Part shown: piece after piece, positions 54,540-62,945 of the stretch
Layout: every line of letters begins with the position of its first letter
How positions within the stretch are numbered: position 1 is the stretch's first letter
Assembly (NCBI GenBank): GCA_030834445.1
Contig: JAURFC010000001.1
Span: 214,544-278,543, forward strand
Direction: 5' to 3'
Length of the DNA stretch: 64,000 nt
From: Bacillota bacterium
GTDB taxonomy: Bacteria > Bacillota_I > Bacilli_A > RFN20 > CAG-826
Made by a program: the position numbers and the translations under genes
Notes under the pieces: model-generated
What the model saw: the letters and a program-made list of their open reading frames with translations, nothing else
Databases searched by the model: none
What the model was told of the DNA's origin: nothing

Positions 54540-55112
54540 ATGTCCACAAACATTGAAATTGAAGCGAAAATTCTTGTCAGTGAAAAAGAATTTCAAACGA
54601 TTAAGTCCTTTCTTCAACTAGAAACAATCACGCCGATCACTCAAACAAATTACTACATTGATAGCAACGAAGGAAGTTTACGAAACTACGGTTTTGCCTT
54701 ACGCATTCGCGCCATTCGTTCTCAATATACTCTCACCTTAAAATCCCCGATGGCGGAAGGTACCCTTGAAAAAAACCAAGTCATTTCTGAAAAAGCTTAT
54801 CTTGCCTTACGTCAGCAACAACAATTTCCCCAAGGTGAAATTCATGAATTTTTAACGATGTTCGGCTTTAAAACATCTACGCTACAAATTATTGCCGAAT
54901 TAACAACTGATCGAATTGATACGACCTATCAAGGGCAACATCTTTGTTTAGATATCAACCACTATAATGGCCAAACAGATTACGAAATTGAAAGTGAACA
55001 GTCCTCATTAAAATATGCTGCTGAAACACTTAAACAACTTTGTGAAGTAACCCAAATTTCCTATCAAGAAAATCACGTTTCTAAATACGCTCGTGCATTA
55101 AAAAGTTTATAA
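54540..55112 (+). CDS. CYTH-domain protein (YjbK-like)
   Basis: 190 aa. The ExExK signature is at E6, E8 and K10, followed by NYYIDSNEGSLRNYGFALRIR and alternating charged strands that form a triphosphate tunnel (TLTLKSP, EIIAELTTDR, CLDINHYNG, DYEIESE). The family hydrolyses inorganic triphosphate or makes cyclic nucleotides; short stand-alone bacterial members are mostly triphosphatases. GAGGAAA precedes the ATG. Confidence 0.88.
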   Translation: MSTNIEIEAKILVSEKEFQTIKSFLQLETITPITQTNYYIDSNEGSLRNYGFALRIRAIRSQYTLTLKSPMAEGTLEKNQVISEKAYLALRQQQQFPQGEIHEFLTMFGFKTSTLQIIAELTTDRIDTTYQGQHLCLDINHYNGQTDYEIESEQSSLKYAAETLKQLCEVTQISYQENHVSKYARALKSL

Positions 55113-55122
55113 GAAAATATTT

Positions 55123-55545
55123 TTATTCAGCCGTATCAGATTCGTTATCTAAAGGGGAGTTAAATCCTGTTTTGGCTAATTCTTTATACCGTCGGCTAAT
55201 CGGAATAAAGGTGCGAATTTCTTCTTCGTTATATCCAACTTGAACCCGTCGATCGTCCACCATAATGGGACGTTTAAGAATCGAAGGATTTTGCCGTATA
55301 AATTTTAGCAGTTCGGAGATTGACATCGATTCAACATCGATATTTTGATCTTTAATGATTTTACTACGGGTTGAGATAATGTCTTCGGTCCCATTTTCAG
55401 TCTTGGACAACATATCTTTAAGTTCCGTTTCGTTAAGGGTTGCCGAAAAGATATTCCGTTCTTCAAAGGGAATATTTTCCATTTCGAACCACTTTTTTAC
55501 TTTACGACAGCTCGAACAACTCGGCGACGTATAAATTCGGACCAA
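55123..55545 (-). CDS. spx: Spx/ArsC-family transcriptional regulator
   Basis: 140 aa from a TTG start at 55545, chosen because GGGAGG (55556-55561) lies ten bases upstream and because it places the redox cysteines at C10 and C13 (YTSPSCSSCRK), as in Bacillus Spx. An alternative TTG at 55566 lies upstream of this site. Spx binds the RNA polymerase alpha C-terminal domain and switches promoters under thiol stress. The conserved RRPIM-like KRPIMVDDRRVQVGYNEEEIR segment is present. Spx rather than arsenate reductase because of the CxxC and flanks. Confidence 0.9.
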   Translation of the reverse strand: MVRIYTSPSCSSCRKVKKWFEMENIPFEERNIFSATLNETELKDMLSKTENGTEDIISTRSKIIKDQNIDVESMSISELLKFIRQNPSILKRPIMVDDRRVQVGYNEEEIRTFIPISRRYKELAKTGFNSPLDNESDTAE

Positions 55546-55570
55546 TGGCTTTTCGCCTCCCGTCAACGTA

Positions 55571-55576
55571 ATTATA
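55571..55576 (-). promoter_or_regulatory. spx promoter -10
   Basis: Perfect minus-strand TATAAT about 25 nt before the TTG start; -35 weak. Confidence 0.5.
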
Positions 55577-55617
55577 CGCTTAATTCAAAAATAAACCTAA
55601 TCATCACGGAAAAGATT

Positions 55618-55626
55618 TGCTAAAAT
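55618..55626 (+). promoter_or_regulatory. trpS promoter (extended -10)
   Basis: TGC TAAAAT, 29 nt before the trpS ATG. No T-box is present in this short leader. Confidence 0.55.
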
Positions 55627-55655
55627 GGAAATTGAACCGCACGTAGAGAAATGAT

Positions 55656-56636
55656 ATGGCAAGAGTATTAAGTGGAATAAAGCCGACGGGAACGCTCACC
55701 TTAGGAAATTATATTGGCGCATTAAAACGTTTTCCTGCGTTTCAAACTTTACATAACTCCTTTATTTTTATTGCCGATTTACATGCTTTAACCTTACCGA
55801 TTGATCCTGAAGTCCTAAAAAAGAATGCATTTGATCTAGCTGCATTTTACTTAGCAGCCGGTTTAGACCCAGAAAAAACAACCCTTTTTTTACAATCCCA
55901 AGTGAGTGCCCATGCTGAACTCAATACCATCCTCACGAATTATGCTTATATGGGTGAAATGGCACGCATGACACAATTTAAAGAAAAGAGTGAAGCGAAA
56001 AAAGAACAAACGATTGGCTTGGGTTTATTTACCTATCCTGTACTTATGGCAGCGGATATTTTACTCTATGATGCGGAAATTGTCCCTGTGGGTGAGGACC
56101 AACGTCAACACGTGGAATTAACAAGGGATCTTGCTCAACGCTTTAATCATCGCTATGGTGACGTCCTTGTCATGCCAAAGGCGGAACTTTCCAAAGTAGG
56201 AGCTCGTGTGATGTCGTTATCCGATCCAACCAAAAAAATGTCGAAGTCCGATCCGAAAGGAAACATTGAGCTAAGCGAAGATTTAGCCAGCGTACGTAAA
56301 AAAATCATGAGTGCGGTCACCGATTCGGACACAATTGTTCGCTACGATGTCGCACAAAAACCTGGTATTAGTAATCTCATGACGATTTATGCAAGTTTAA
56401 AAGAAACCTCCCTTGATAATGTCGAAAAAACCTTCGCGAGTCAAACATATGGAGCGTTTAAAAAAGCGGTAGCCGATGTCGTTTGTGAAGAACTTCAACA
56501 ATTACAACAACGTTATCAGTCTATTGTCGCTTCAGGACTCGTTCACCATGTTTTAAAGCAAGGCGCGCAACGTGCACAAAGCATTGCCAATGCCACCCTT
56601 CAACGCGTGAAAGCCGCTGTCGGTTTATGGCTGTAA
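55656..56636 (+). CDS. trpS: Tryptophanyl-tRNA synthetase
   Basis: 326 aa, class I. The HIGH equivalent is TLGNYIGAL after SGIKPTGT, and the KMSKS loop is KKMSKSDPKGNI near residue 198. GEDQRQHVELTRDLA, the ATP/Trp-binding region, is fully conserved. Length is normal. A weak GAG site precedes the ATG. The next gene begins ten bases before its stop. Confidence 0.96.
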   Translation: MARVLSGIKPTGTLTLGNYIGALKRFPAFQTLHNSFIFIADLHALTLPIDPEVLKKNAFDLAAFYLAAGLDPEKTTLFLQSQVSAHAELNTILTNYAYMGEMARMTQFKEKSEAKKEQTIGLGLFTYPVLMAADILLYDAEIVPVGEDQRQHVELTRDLAQRFNHRYGDVLVMPKAELSKVGARVMSLSDPTKKMSKSDPKGNIELSEDLASVRKKIMSAVTDSDTIVRYDVAQKPGISNLMTIYASLKETSLDNVEKTFASQTYGAFKKAVADVVCEELQQLQQRYQSIVASGLVHHVLKQGAQRAQSIANATLQRVKAAVGLWL

Positions 56637-57442
56637 AACCTCATTTGATTGCCCTTGATTTAGATGGCACCCTCTTAACGTCTCAAAAAACAATTGATCG
56701 TTCGACTGCTGCCTATTTACGAAAATTAAGTAAACAACATTATATTGTACTTGCATCAGGTCGACCCTATCGATCGTTAATTAAATACTATGATCAACTG
56801 CAACTAAAGACACCACTTGTTTGCTACAACGGTGCTTTTGTTACGTATCCTCACCATCCCGAACGAAAGGATATTGCCTTCGAATTTCCCCAAGATGTCG
56901 TCAAAACCATTTACCGGGATGTCGGTCATGAGATTCTTGATAATATTATGTGCGAAACCAATCATGATATTTGGTTACTCCAAGAGGAACATGGTCTAGC
57001 TGATTTTTTCTGGCACGACAACATGCGGATGAATTATGGACCCCTTGATCAAACGCTTTTTGAAAACCCGATGACGATGATTATTAAATCCAAAGAGCGA
57101 AACGAAGAAGCCGATCAAATCATCCGCGATGCTGTCGCTAAACATCCAGGGTTATCCGTCCGCTTTTGGGGGGATTCTGTTTATTCAGAAATTTATTATT
57201 CTCACATTTCCAAAGGATCCGCACTACAAAAACTTTTAGACGAATTTCAACTTCCTTTATCCCAATTCATCGCTTTTGGCGATGCAGAAAATGATCGAGA
57301 AATGCTTAGTCTCTCCCCCCATAGTTTTGCCATGAAAAACGCGGTAGAATCAATGAAAAAAGTGGCAAATAAAATCACTCGTTTTGATAATGATCATCAC
57401 GGTATTCGTGAAGAACTCATGCAATTTTTTAAAGAAGATTAA
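56627..57442 (+). CDS. HAD-superfamily Cof-type phosphatase
   Basis: 271 aa. Type IIB HAD hydrolase: motif I ALDLDGTLL (catalytic Asp), motif II ASGRP, motif III Lys in SKGSALQKL, motif IV FGDAENDREM. The cap sits between residues about 80 and 190. Such enzymes dephosphorylate sugar phosphates or cofactors such as FMN and PLP; the substrate is not predictable. Overlaps trpS by 10 bp and convergent pgcA by 14 bp. Confidence 0.9.
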   Translation: MAVKPHLIALDLDGTLLTSQKTIDRSTAAYLRKLSKQHYIVLASGRPYRSLIKYYDQLQLKTPLVCYNGAFVTYPHHPERKDIAFEFPQDVVKTIYRDVGHEILDNIMCETNHDIWLLQEEHGLADFFWHDNMRMNYGPLDQTLFENPMTMIIKSKERNEEADQIIRDAVAKHPGLSVRFWGDSVYSEIYYSHISKGSALQKLLDEFQLPLSQFIAFGDAENDREMLSLSPHSFAMKNAVESMKKVANKITRFDNDHHGIREELMQFFKED

Positions 57443-59141
57443 GACGATACTGTTGAAAAAAAGCATTCTTTAATTCGGTAATTCGATCATCCACGTGGGC
57501 ATCATGTTGACTCACGACTGAGATATAAAATTTACATTTAGGTTCTGTTCCCGAAGGACGAATCACAATCGTTGAACCATCTTCATACGTAATTTTAATC
57601 ACATTCGCTTGCGGTAAATTAATCGTACTTCGATGATGATCAAAGGTTTTCTTTTCTTGATGCCAATAATCTTCAAAAAGGACGACTTTACGGTCGCCAA
57701 TGGGTTGAAAGGGGGTTTTACGAATGGAAGCCATCAACGTTGCAAGTAAGGTTTGTCCTTCTTCCCCTTTTAAGGCAATTGAAAATTGTTGGTCAGCATG
57801 ATAACCAAACCGTTGGAATAAGGAGGCAATGACATCATCCAGTCGGCGCCCTTGGGAGAGATGAAACAACGTCATTTCTGAATAAAGTAATAAAGCTTGT
57901 AGTGCATCTTTATCTCGTACAAAAGGACCAACAAGACACCCATAGGATTCTTCATACCCAAACACGAAGGTAGGTCCAGCATTCTCTTCGTAAAATTGAA
58001 TGCGGTCCCCGATAAATTTAAAACCCGTGAGAAACGATTCAACCTGAACGCCATAGGATTCGGCAATTCGCTTGGCAAATGGCGAGCAAACAACTGTGTC
58101 ATACATAACAGGGTTTTCCGGCATTTTATGCAATGCTCTCTTTTGGGAGAATAAATAATCTGCTAATAAGGCCCCTGAAAGATTGCCATTTAATAATTGA
58201 TAGGTCCCTTGACGGTCTAAATAGGCAATCCCCACGCGGTCTGCATCCGGATCGGATACTAAAATTAAATCCGCTTTATGTTTTTTGGCGTACGCTAAGG
58301 CAAGCTTGTAGGCTTTGGGTTCCTCAGGATTGGGTGATTCTGTCGCCGAAAAGTTCGGGTCTACATGCATTTGTTCTTCAACAGGAATAAGGGTATAACC
58401 CACCGATGAAAATAAGGTTGGCACTAAACGGTACCCTGTACCATGTTGGGGACTATAAACTATCTTCATCGAGGCTTGATCGAGTTCGGGATGAAGTTGT
58501 AATGCGTGGATGGCTTGAAGATACGTTTTTTCAACATCATCACTTAATGTGACTATTGCAGCGGGTTTGTCCACAACCGGTAACGTGATTTCTAAGGCAT
58601 CGGGTAAGGCTTCAAGTTGGCGAATGACTTGTTGAATTTTATAGGGAACGAGTTGACAACCATGCTCATCATACACCTTAAAACCATTATGTTCTTTGGG
58701 GTTATGGGACGCGGTTAACATCACACCGCCAATGGCATGTTGATAACGAACAGCATAAGAAAGTAAGGGTGTTGGAACAAGTTCGGGAAAAACAAAAGCA
58801 GGAATGCCGAGTTGAATAAGGATTTTCGCCGTTAATTGAGTATATTCTACTGCATTAAGACGATTGTCATGGCCAATAACGACCCCGCGTTGATACGTTT
58901 GAGGAAACGTTGTTTTTAAATATAAGCCAAAGGCATAGGCCACTTTTCGAATGGTAAAATAATTAATGCGATTCGTTCCTGGACCCATAATACCGCGCAT
59001 CCCAGCGGTTCCAAATTCAATGTCTTTAAAGAACGCATCATCTGCTTCTTTTTCTGAGTAAGCTCGGATAACCTCTTTGTCGGCGTCAGTGACATGTGCC
59101 GAGGAAAGCCACGTGTTCATTTTTTCGTGTATCATTTTCAC
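57429..59141 (-). CDS. pgcA: Phosphoglucomutase/phosphomannomutase
   Basis: 570 aa, alpha-D-phosphohexomutase. Active-site Ser loop TASHNPKEHNGFKVY near residue 143, metal loop DPDADRVGI, sugar-binding GYEESYG and C-terminal phosphate loop RPSGTEPKCKFY. Closest in layout to Bacillus PgcA, which interconverts glucose 6- and 1-phosphate for glycolipid synthesis. The start may be GTG 59141, which overlaps the rluD stop as GTGA, or ATG 59135. Confidence 0.93.
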   Translation of the reverse strand: MKMIHEKMNTWLSSAHVTDADKEVIRAYSEKEADDAFFKDIEFGTAGMRGIMGPGTNRINYFTIRKVAYAFGLYLKTTFPQTYQRGVVIGHDNRLNAVEYTQLTAKILIQLGIPAFVFPELVPTPLLSYAVRYQHAIGGVMLTASHNPKEHNGFKVYDEHGCQLVPYKIQQVIRQLEALPDALEITLPVVDKPAAIVTLSDDVEKTYLQAIHALQLHPELDQASMKIVYSPQHGTGYRLVPTLFSSVGYTLIPVEEQMHVDPNFSATESPNPEEPKAYKLALAYAKKHKADLILVSDPDADRVGIAYLDRQGTYQLLNGNLSGALLADYLFSQKRALHKMPENPVMYDTVVCSPFAKRIAESYGVQVESFLTGFKFIGDRIQFYEENAGPTFVFGYEESYGCLVGPFVRDKDALQALLLYSEMTLFHLSQGRRLDDVIASLFQRFGYHADQQFSIALKGEEGQTLLATLMASIRKTPFQPIGDRKVVLFEDYWHQEKKTFDHHRSTINLPQANVIKITYEDGSTIVIRPSGTEPKCKFYISVVSQHDAHVDDRITELKNAFFQQYRLNLL

Positions 59142-60100
59142 GCATTTAATTTTAACAAAAAACCTTGGTCAATTTCATCCAATTCAATTGTAAATTTTTT
59201 TTCACTAATCCCAGATAAGACACCCGTCAATTTAGGAAAAACTATCGCATAGGCGTGTAAAAACATGGCTTCATAACCATAGTTTTTTTTCACGGCAAGA
59301 TTTTTTTGAAAATCTCCATATTTTTGATCGCCAACTACAGGATGTTGAAAGGCTTTCATGTGGACACGAATTTGGTGCGTTCTTCCTGTGATGATTTCCA
59401 CATTGAGTAAGGAAAAATCTTGAATATGTTTAACGACATCATAACGTGTAATTGCCGTCATGCCTTCTTCATCGTCACCCGCAACATACACCATTTTTTT
59501 ATCACTGTCTTTGGTGAGATTATAGGTCAATTCACCGGCTTTATCGACATAACCATGAACGAGGGCATAATAAAATTTCCGTAATTGATGGGATTTAAAG
59601 ATGTTTTGAAGTGCCTGTAAACTTTCAACCGTTTTTCCATAGACAATGAGGCCACCCGTTTGTCGATCGAGGCGATGGGCGGGGGCAGGCAATGAACCCA
59701 TGACGTGATCCGTCAGTTCACCTTGATACACCATGTATGCTTGAACTTCGGTCGTCAGCGTAGTTTCTGAAAGTTTCCCTTCACCCTGAACAAGCACACC
59801 TTTGGGTTTTTGAATAATTAGGACATGGCTATCTTCATAAATAATGTTGTACGGTAGTTTTTTGGGTTGTAAGCGACGTTGTACCGAAAAATCAGCATAT
59901 TGTTCTTCTTTAAGGTAGACCGTGACTAGATCACCCTGCTTTAAGATATACTCTGGTTTAACCCATTTTCCATTCACTTTGATTTCTTTTTTGCGAAATA
60001 ACTTATAAATAAAACTTAATGGGGCTTCTTCAAGCCATTTTCGCATAAATTTATCGATGCGTTGATGAGCATTTTGGGGTTCGATTGTGGTTTGTTTCAT
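59138..60100 (-). CDS. rluD: RluA-family 23S rRNA pseudouridine synthase
   Basis: 320 aa. N-terminal S4 RNA-binding domain (about 12-75; IYKLFRKKEIKVNGKWV) and a catalytic domain with HRLDRQTGGLIV, holding the nucleophilic Asp near residue 144 (usual HRLDKDTSGL), plus GRTHQIRVHM. RluC and RluD differ mainly in target uridines, so the symbol is tentative. No Shine-Dalgarno; an extended -10 lies nine bases before the ATG. Confidence 0.88.
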   Translation of the reverse strand: MKQTTIEPQNAHQRIDKFMRKWLEEAPLSFIYKLFRKKEIKVNGKWVKPEYILKQGDLVTVYLKEEQYADFSVQRRLQPKKLPYNIIYEDSHVLIIQKPKGVLVQGEGKLSETTLTTEVQAYMVYQGELTDHVMGSLPAPAHRLDRQTGGLIVYGKTVESLQALQNIFKSHQLRKFYYALVHGYVDKAGELTYNLTKDSDKKMVYVAGDDEEGMTAITRYDVVKHIQDFSLLNVEIITGRTHQIRVHMKAFQHPVVGDQKYGDFQKNLAVKKNYGYEAMFLHAYAIVFPKLTGVLSGISEKKFTIELDEIDQGFLLKLNA

Positions 60101-60109
60101 AACCCAAAC

Positions 60110-60118
60110 ATTTTAGCA
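60110..60118 (-). promoter_or_regulatory. rluD promoter (extended -10)
   Basis: Minus strand TGC TAAAAT, nine bases before the ATG, so the mRNA would have a leader of about 2-3 nt. Confidence 0.55.
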
Positions 60119-60145
60119 TTTATCTCTCCCTAACGCTTGTGATTT

Positions 60146-60154
60146 TGTTATAAT
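60146..60154 (+). promoter_or_regulatory. tRNA-Ser(GGA) promoter (extended -10)
   Basis: TGT TATAAT, nine bases before the tRNA 5' end; no -35 match. Confidence 0.65.
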
Positions 60155-60163
60155 CATTATCAC

Positions 60164-60254
60164 GGAGAAATACCCAAGAGGCTGAAGGGGCAGGCTTGGA
60201 AAGCTTGTAGGTCCGTAACAGGGCGCGAGGGTTCAAATCCCTCTTTCTCCGCCA
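60164..60254 (+). tRNA. tRNA-Ser (anticodon GGA)
   Basis: 91 nt with encoded CCA and long variable arm. Acceptor GGAGAAA/TTTCTCC as in tRNA-Ser(CGA); stem CAGGC/GCTTG around TTGGAAA gives GGA, reading UCC and UCU. A CDS starts 23 bases after the CCA with no terminator between. Confidence 0.97.
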
Positions 60255-60277
60255 TTCCATCACCAATAACCATTCAC

Positions 60278-61054
60278 ATGAATTTCCTCTTTGCCTTCCT
60301 TCTTACCATCCTTGCGGGTCTTGCAACAGGCCTCGGTGGTTTAATCGCGTTTACGAAATTTGCCAAACGCAAAACGTTTTTATCGTTCAGCCTTGGATTT
60401 TCTGCAGGCGTCATGCTTTATGTCTCGTTTGTTGAAATTTTACCAAAAGGCATCGCTGCCCTTGAAAATACTGTTTTTGAAAATGATGCCGTTTTATACG
60501 GAACGCTAGCCTTTTTTGTCGGGATCGGAGTGATTATGCTTATTGATCAATTCATTCCCTCAAAAATAAATCCTCACGAGATAAAGGATGAAAAGACGTC
60601 GCATCAATCCTTACTTCGTATGGGAATTTTCACCGCATTCGCGATTGCACTCCACAACTTACCGGAAGGTTTAGCCACACTATATGCAGGATTGAGTGAT
60701 GCACGACTTGGTATTAGTGTTACCCTTGCCATAGCGTTACACAATATTCCCGAAGGGATCGCTGTCGCCATTCCCATTTTTCAAGCCACCCAACAAAAAG
60801 GAAAATCATTCCGTTATGCATTTTTATCCGGTTTAGCAGAACCCATCGGCGCGATCATCGGTTTTGCGATTTTTTCAACGCTCTTTCCTGCCGAATGGTT
60901 TGGTTTAATTTTTGCCTTTGTCGGAGGCATTATGGTTTATATCTCTTTAGATGAATTATTACCGACGGCTGAAAAATATGGATACCATCATTTATCCATT
61001 CTTGGTTTAGTCTTAGGCATGGCCATGATGGCGACGTCATTATTACTTTTTTAA
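60278..61054 (+). CDS. ZIP-family metal transporter (ZupT-like)
   Basis: 258 aa, eight transmembrane helices. The two metal-binding helices carry HNLPEGLATLYAGL and HNIPEGIAVAIPIF, the hallmark of ZIP transporters, and a third GLAEPIGAIIGF motif is conserved. It imports zinc and possibly iron or manganese. The loop between helices 3 and 4 is short with only a few His. No Shine-Dalgarno; the message probably derives from the tRNA-Ser promoter. Confidence 0.92.
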   Translation: MNFLFAFLLTILAGLATGLGGLIAFTKFAKRKTFLSFSLGFSAGVMLYVSFVEILPKGIAALENTVFENDAVLYGTLAFFVGIGVIMLIDQFIPSKINPHEIKDEKTSHQSLLRMGIFTAFAIALHNLPEGLATLYAGLSDARLGISVTLAIALHNIPEGIAVAIPIFQATQQKGKSFRYAFLSGLAEPIGAIIGFAIFSTLFPAEWFGLIFAFVGGIMVYISLDELLPTAEKYGYHHLSILGLVLGMAMMATSLLLF

Positions 61055-62518
61055 ATAAACAATCTGATCGTCAACAATGGTCATGGTTACATGGGCATCA
61101 TAGATGCGCTTGGGTTCTGCATAAAAATCAACATTAAAAACGGTAAAATCCGCGATAAATCCTGGTTTTAGTTGGCCTCGTTCATGGGTTTTATACGTCG
61201 GGACATTTGCCCAATCCGTATAAAGATGAATCGCCTCTTCCATGGTTAAACATTCGTCTTTACCGTAGTTTTTTTCATCATGGTCACTCGTACGGAAGAC
61301 TGCAGCGATGACGCCTTTTAAAGGATTTGGTGGTTCTACTGGAGCGTCACTCCCCCCACAAAGAATAAGTCCATGTTGATGGTAGGTTTTCCAAGGATAT
61401 ATGAGTTCGGTTTGCTCAGGTAATAATGCATATCCCCACGGTAAATCACTGCTTAAAAATTGCGGTTGAATATCAAGAATTATGGGTAATTTTTTTAAAT
61501 ATTCAAGTGTTGCTTTCATCGCGAAAGAGGCGTGAATGATGCGGTCATGCTGCCCTGTTTGCGGGGGATATTTTTCTAACCACTTGGAAACCTCCTCTAA
61601 CGCTAAATCACCGATGGTATGTAAGGCGACAGGGAGGCGATGCGTGCGCATTGTTTTTAGAACGTTCTCAAAGGCCTCGGGTGGCATAATGCGTTCACCG
61701 TAATGCGATTGCTTGGGATAAGGATGGGCCATCAACGCGGTTTGACTGGATAAGGTACCATCATAAAAGATTTTGACGGCACCCAGTTGTAAGTAAGGCG
61801 ATTGATCTAACCATGGGCGACCACTTTGAATAAAACCTTTCACTTCTTCATGATGTATCAATAAATGGGCACGAAAGGGTTTTCTCTTTAATGCTTCTTC
61901 AAAAGCTTCAACGGTGTCTTTAAAGCCATTAAAATAATGCAAATCGTCAGAGTGACCTCCGGTAATACCATAAGCATGCAGACTTTCAATCGCATTGGAA
62001 ATCATCGTTGTCAGGGTTTGGTTGGAATGGCGCGGCATCGCAAACAAGGCTTTGGCGGCGTCCAGTTCATGTAATATTCCATTCGATTCGGTTGTACCAA
62101 TACGATTTAATAAAACTGAATTGACGGTTGCACTATGGTAATCGGCATGTCGAACAAGAATGGGCTGCGTTGTACTAATCGTATCTAAATCAGACTTTGT
62201 TAACCCGATATCGTGGTAGCCTTGCACGTACAAAGGTTGGCCTTGGAATGCATTTTGAATCGTTGCTAAAATTAATGCTTTATCCGTTAACTTATTGAGA
62301 TTGGGTAACGTTAAACGTTCCCCATAGCCTGCAATATGTAAATGCGCATCCACCCACCCTGGATAAAGTATGCCTCCCTGGAGATCAACCACCTTATCAG
62401 CACGAAGGGATTGAGGTCCGAGCGCGATAATCGTTCCATTTTCTGTGTAAAATTCACGAACAAATTCACGGGAAGCGGTTAAGGTGTAACAAACGCCATT
62501 TTTATAATGGGTAATCAT
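61043..62518 (-). CDS. YtcJ-like metal-dependent amidohydrolase
   Basis: 491 aa, amidohydrolase family 3. The metal-binding VDAHLHIAGYGE (H59, H61) opens the TIM barrel; the metal-bridging site and further ligands lie around KIFYDGTLSSQ, ALHTIGDLALEE and CGGSDAPVEPPNPLKGV, and the small beta-sandwich closes with LKPGFIADFTVFN. Members deacylate or hydrolyse amides of unknown nature; the substrate cannot be inferred. No Shine-Dalgarno. Convergent with the ZIP gene (12-bp overlap). Confidence 0.9.
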   Translation of the reverse strand: MITHYKNGVCYTLTASREFVREFYTENGTIIALGPQSLRADKVVDLQGGILYPGWVDAHLHIAGYGERLTLPNLNKLTDKALILATIQNAFQGQPLYVQGYHDIGLTKSDLDTISTTQPILVRHADYHSATVNSVLLNRIGTTESNGILHELDAAKALFAMPRHSNQTLTTMISNAIESLHAYGITGGHSDDLHYFNGFKDTVEAFEEALKRKPFRAHLLIHHEEVKGFIQSGRPWLDQSPYLQLGAVKIFYDGTLSSQTALMAHPYPKQSHYGERIMPPEAFENVLKTMRTHRLPVALHTIGDLALEEVSKWLEKYPPQTGQHDRIIHASFAMKATLEYLKKLPIILDIQPQFLSSDLPWGYALLPEQTELIYPWKTYHQHGLILCGGSDAPVEPPNPLKGVIAAVFRTSDHDEKNYGKDECLTMEEAIHLYTDWANVPTYKTHERGQLKPGFIADFTVFNVDFYAEPKRIYDAHVTMTIVDDQIVYLKK

Positions 62519-62524
62519 AGCGTA

Positions 62525-62533
62525 AGTTTAACA
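62525..62533 (-). promoter_or_regulatory. Amidohydrolase promoter (extended -10)
   Basis: Minus strand TGT TAAACT six bases before the ATG, abutting the T-run of the preceding terminator. Weak match, supported mainly by its position and the absence of a ribosome site. Confidence 0.35.
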
Positions 62534-62557
62534 AAAAAAGTGCCTTTCGGCACTTTT
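62533..62557 (-). terminator. Intrinsic terminator after the small membrane protein gene
   Basis: Minus strand AAAAGTGCC / GGCACTTTT stem with a GAAA tetraloop and T-run. Confidence 0.9.
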
Positions 62558-62562
62558 CATGT

Positions 62563-62898
62563 TTAGGATTCGATGGCGTCTTGAAGCCGTTGAGCGCGAC
62601 GGAGCTTCTTTTCTCGCTCCACTTGTTCGCGTTGGGCAATATGATTCAAGATGATGACTAAAAAGAGCACGCCGGTAACAAGGAAAATCGCGCCCCCTTG
62701 TAGAAGCGTTAAGGATACGGAAAGAAAATCTTGAATGGATGCTTCCATCGTTTTAATCCAGTTATCCGCTGTAGGGACATTGAGAAAATCGGCGATAAAG
62801 CCAAAAAGCGAAGCCAAGAAACCAAGGCCGGCTATCAATCCAAAAAGGCTAATGCCTAACCAATCTTTTCGTGTGAGTGATGTTTGTTTTTTTTTCAT
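62563..62898 (-). CDS. Small two-helix membrane protein of unknown function
   Basis: 111 aa. A basic N terminus (KKKQTSLTRKDW), a first helix (14-37), an amphipathic segment with acidic residues, a second helix (about 65-87) and a strongly basic, Arg/Gln-rich cytosolic tail (REQVEREKKLRRAQRL). Both ends should be cytosolic. GAGG precedes the ATG. Not recognised. Confidence 0.7.
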   Translation of the reverse strand: MKKKQTSLTRKDWLGISLFGLIAGLGFLASLFGFIADFLNVPTADNWIKTMEASIQDFLSVSLTLLQGGAIFLVTGVLFLVIILNHIAQREQVEREKKLRRAQRLQDAIES

Positions 62899-62945
62899 AA
62901 GTTAAACCTCTTTAGCATTGTATCAAAGACCGTCAAAAGTCTCAA

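Noticed and set aside
55123-55545. Arsenate reductase instead of Spx
   Set aside because: The CxxC at C10/C13 and the KRPIM-type segment are those of Spx, and no arsenic genes are near.
55627-55655. T-box or other riboswitch in front of trpS
   Set aside because: The leader is only ~25-30 nt and contains no T-box motif. The same holds for proS, which is translated from inside the preceding gene.
42619-60254. The three tRNA-Ser genes as phage or island attachment sites
   Set aside because: No integrase, no direct repeat of a tRNA 3' end, and housekeeping genes on both sides of each.
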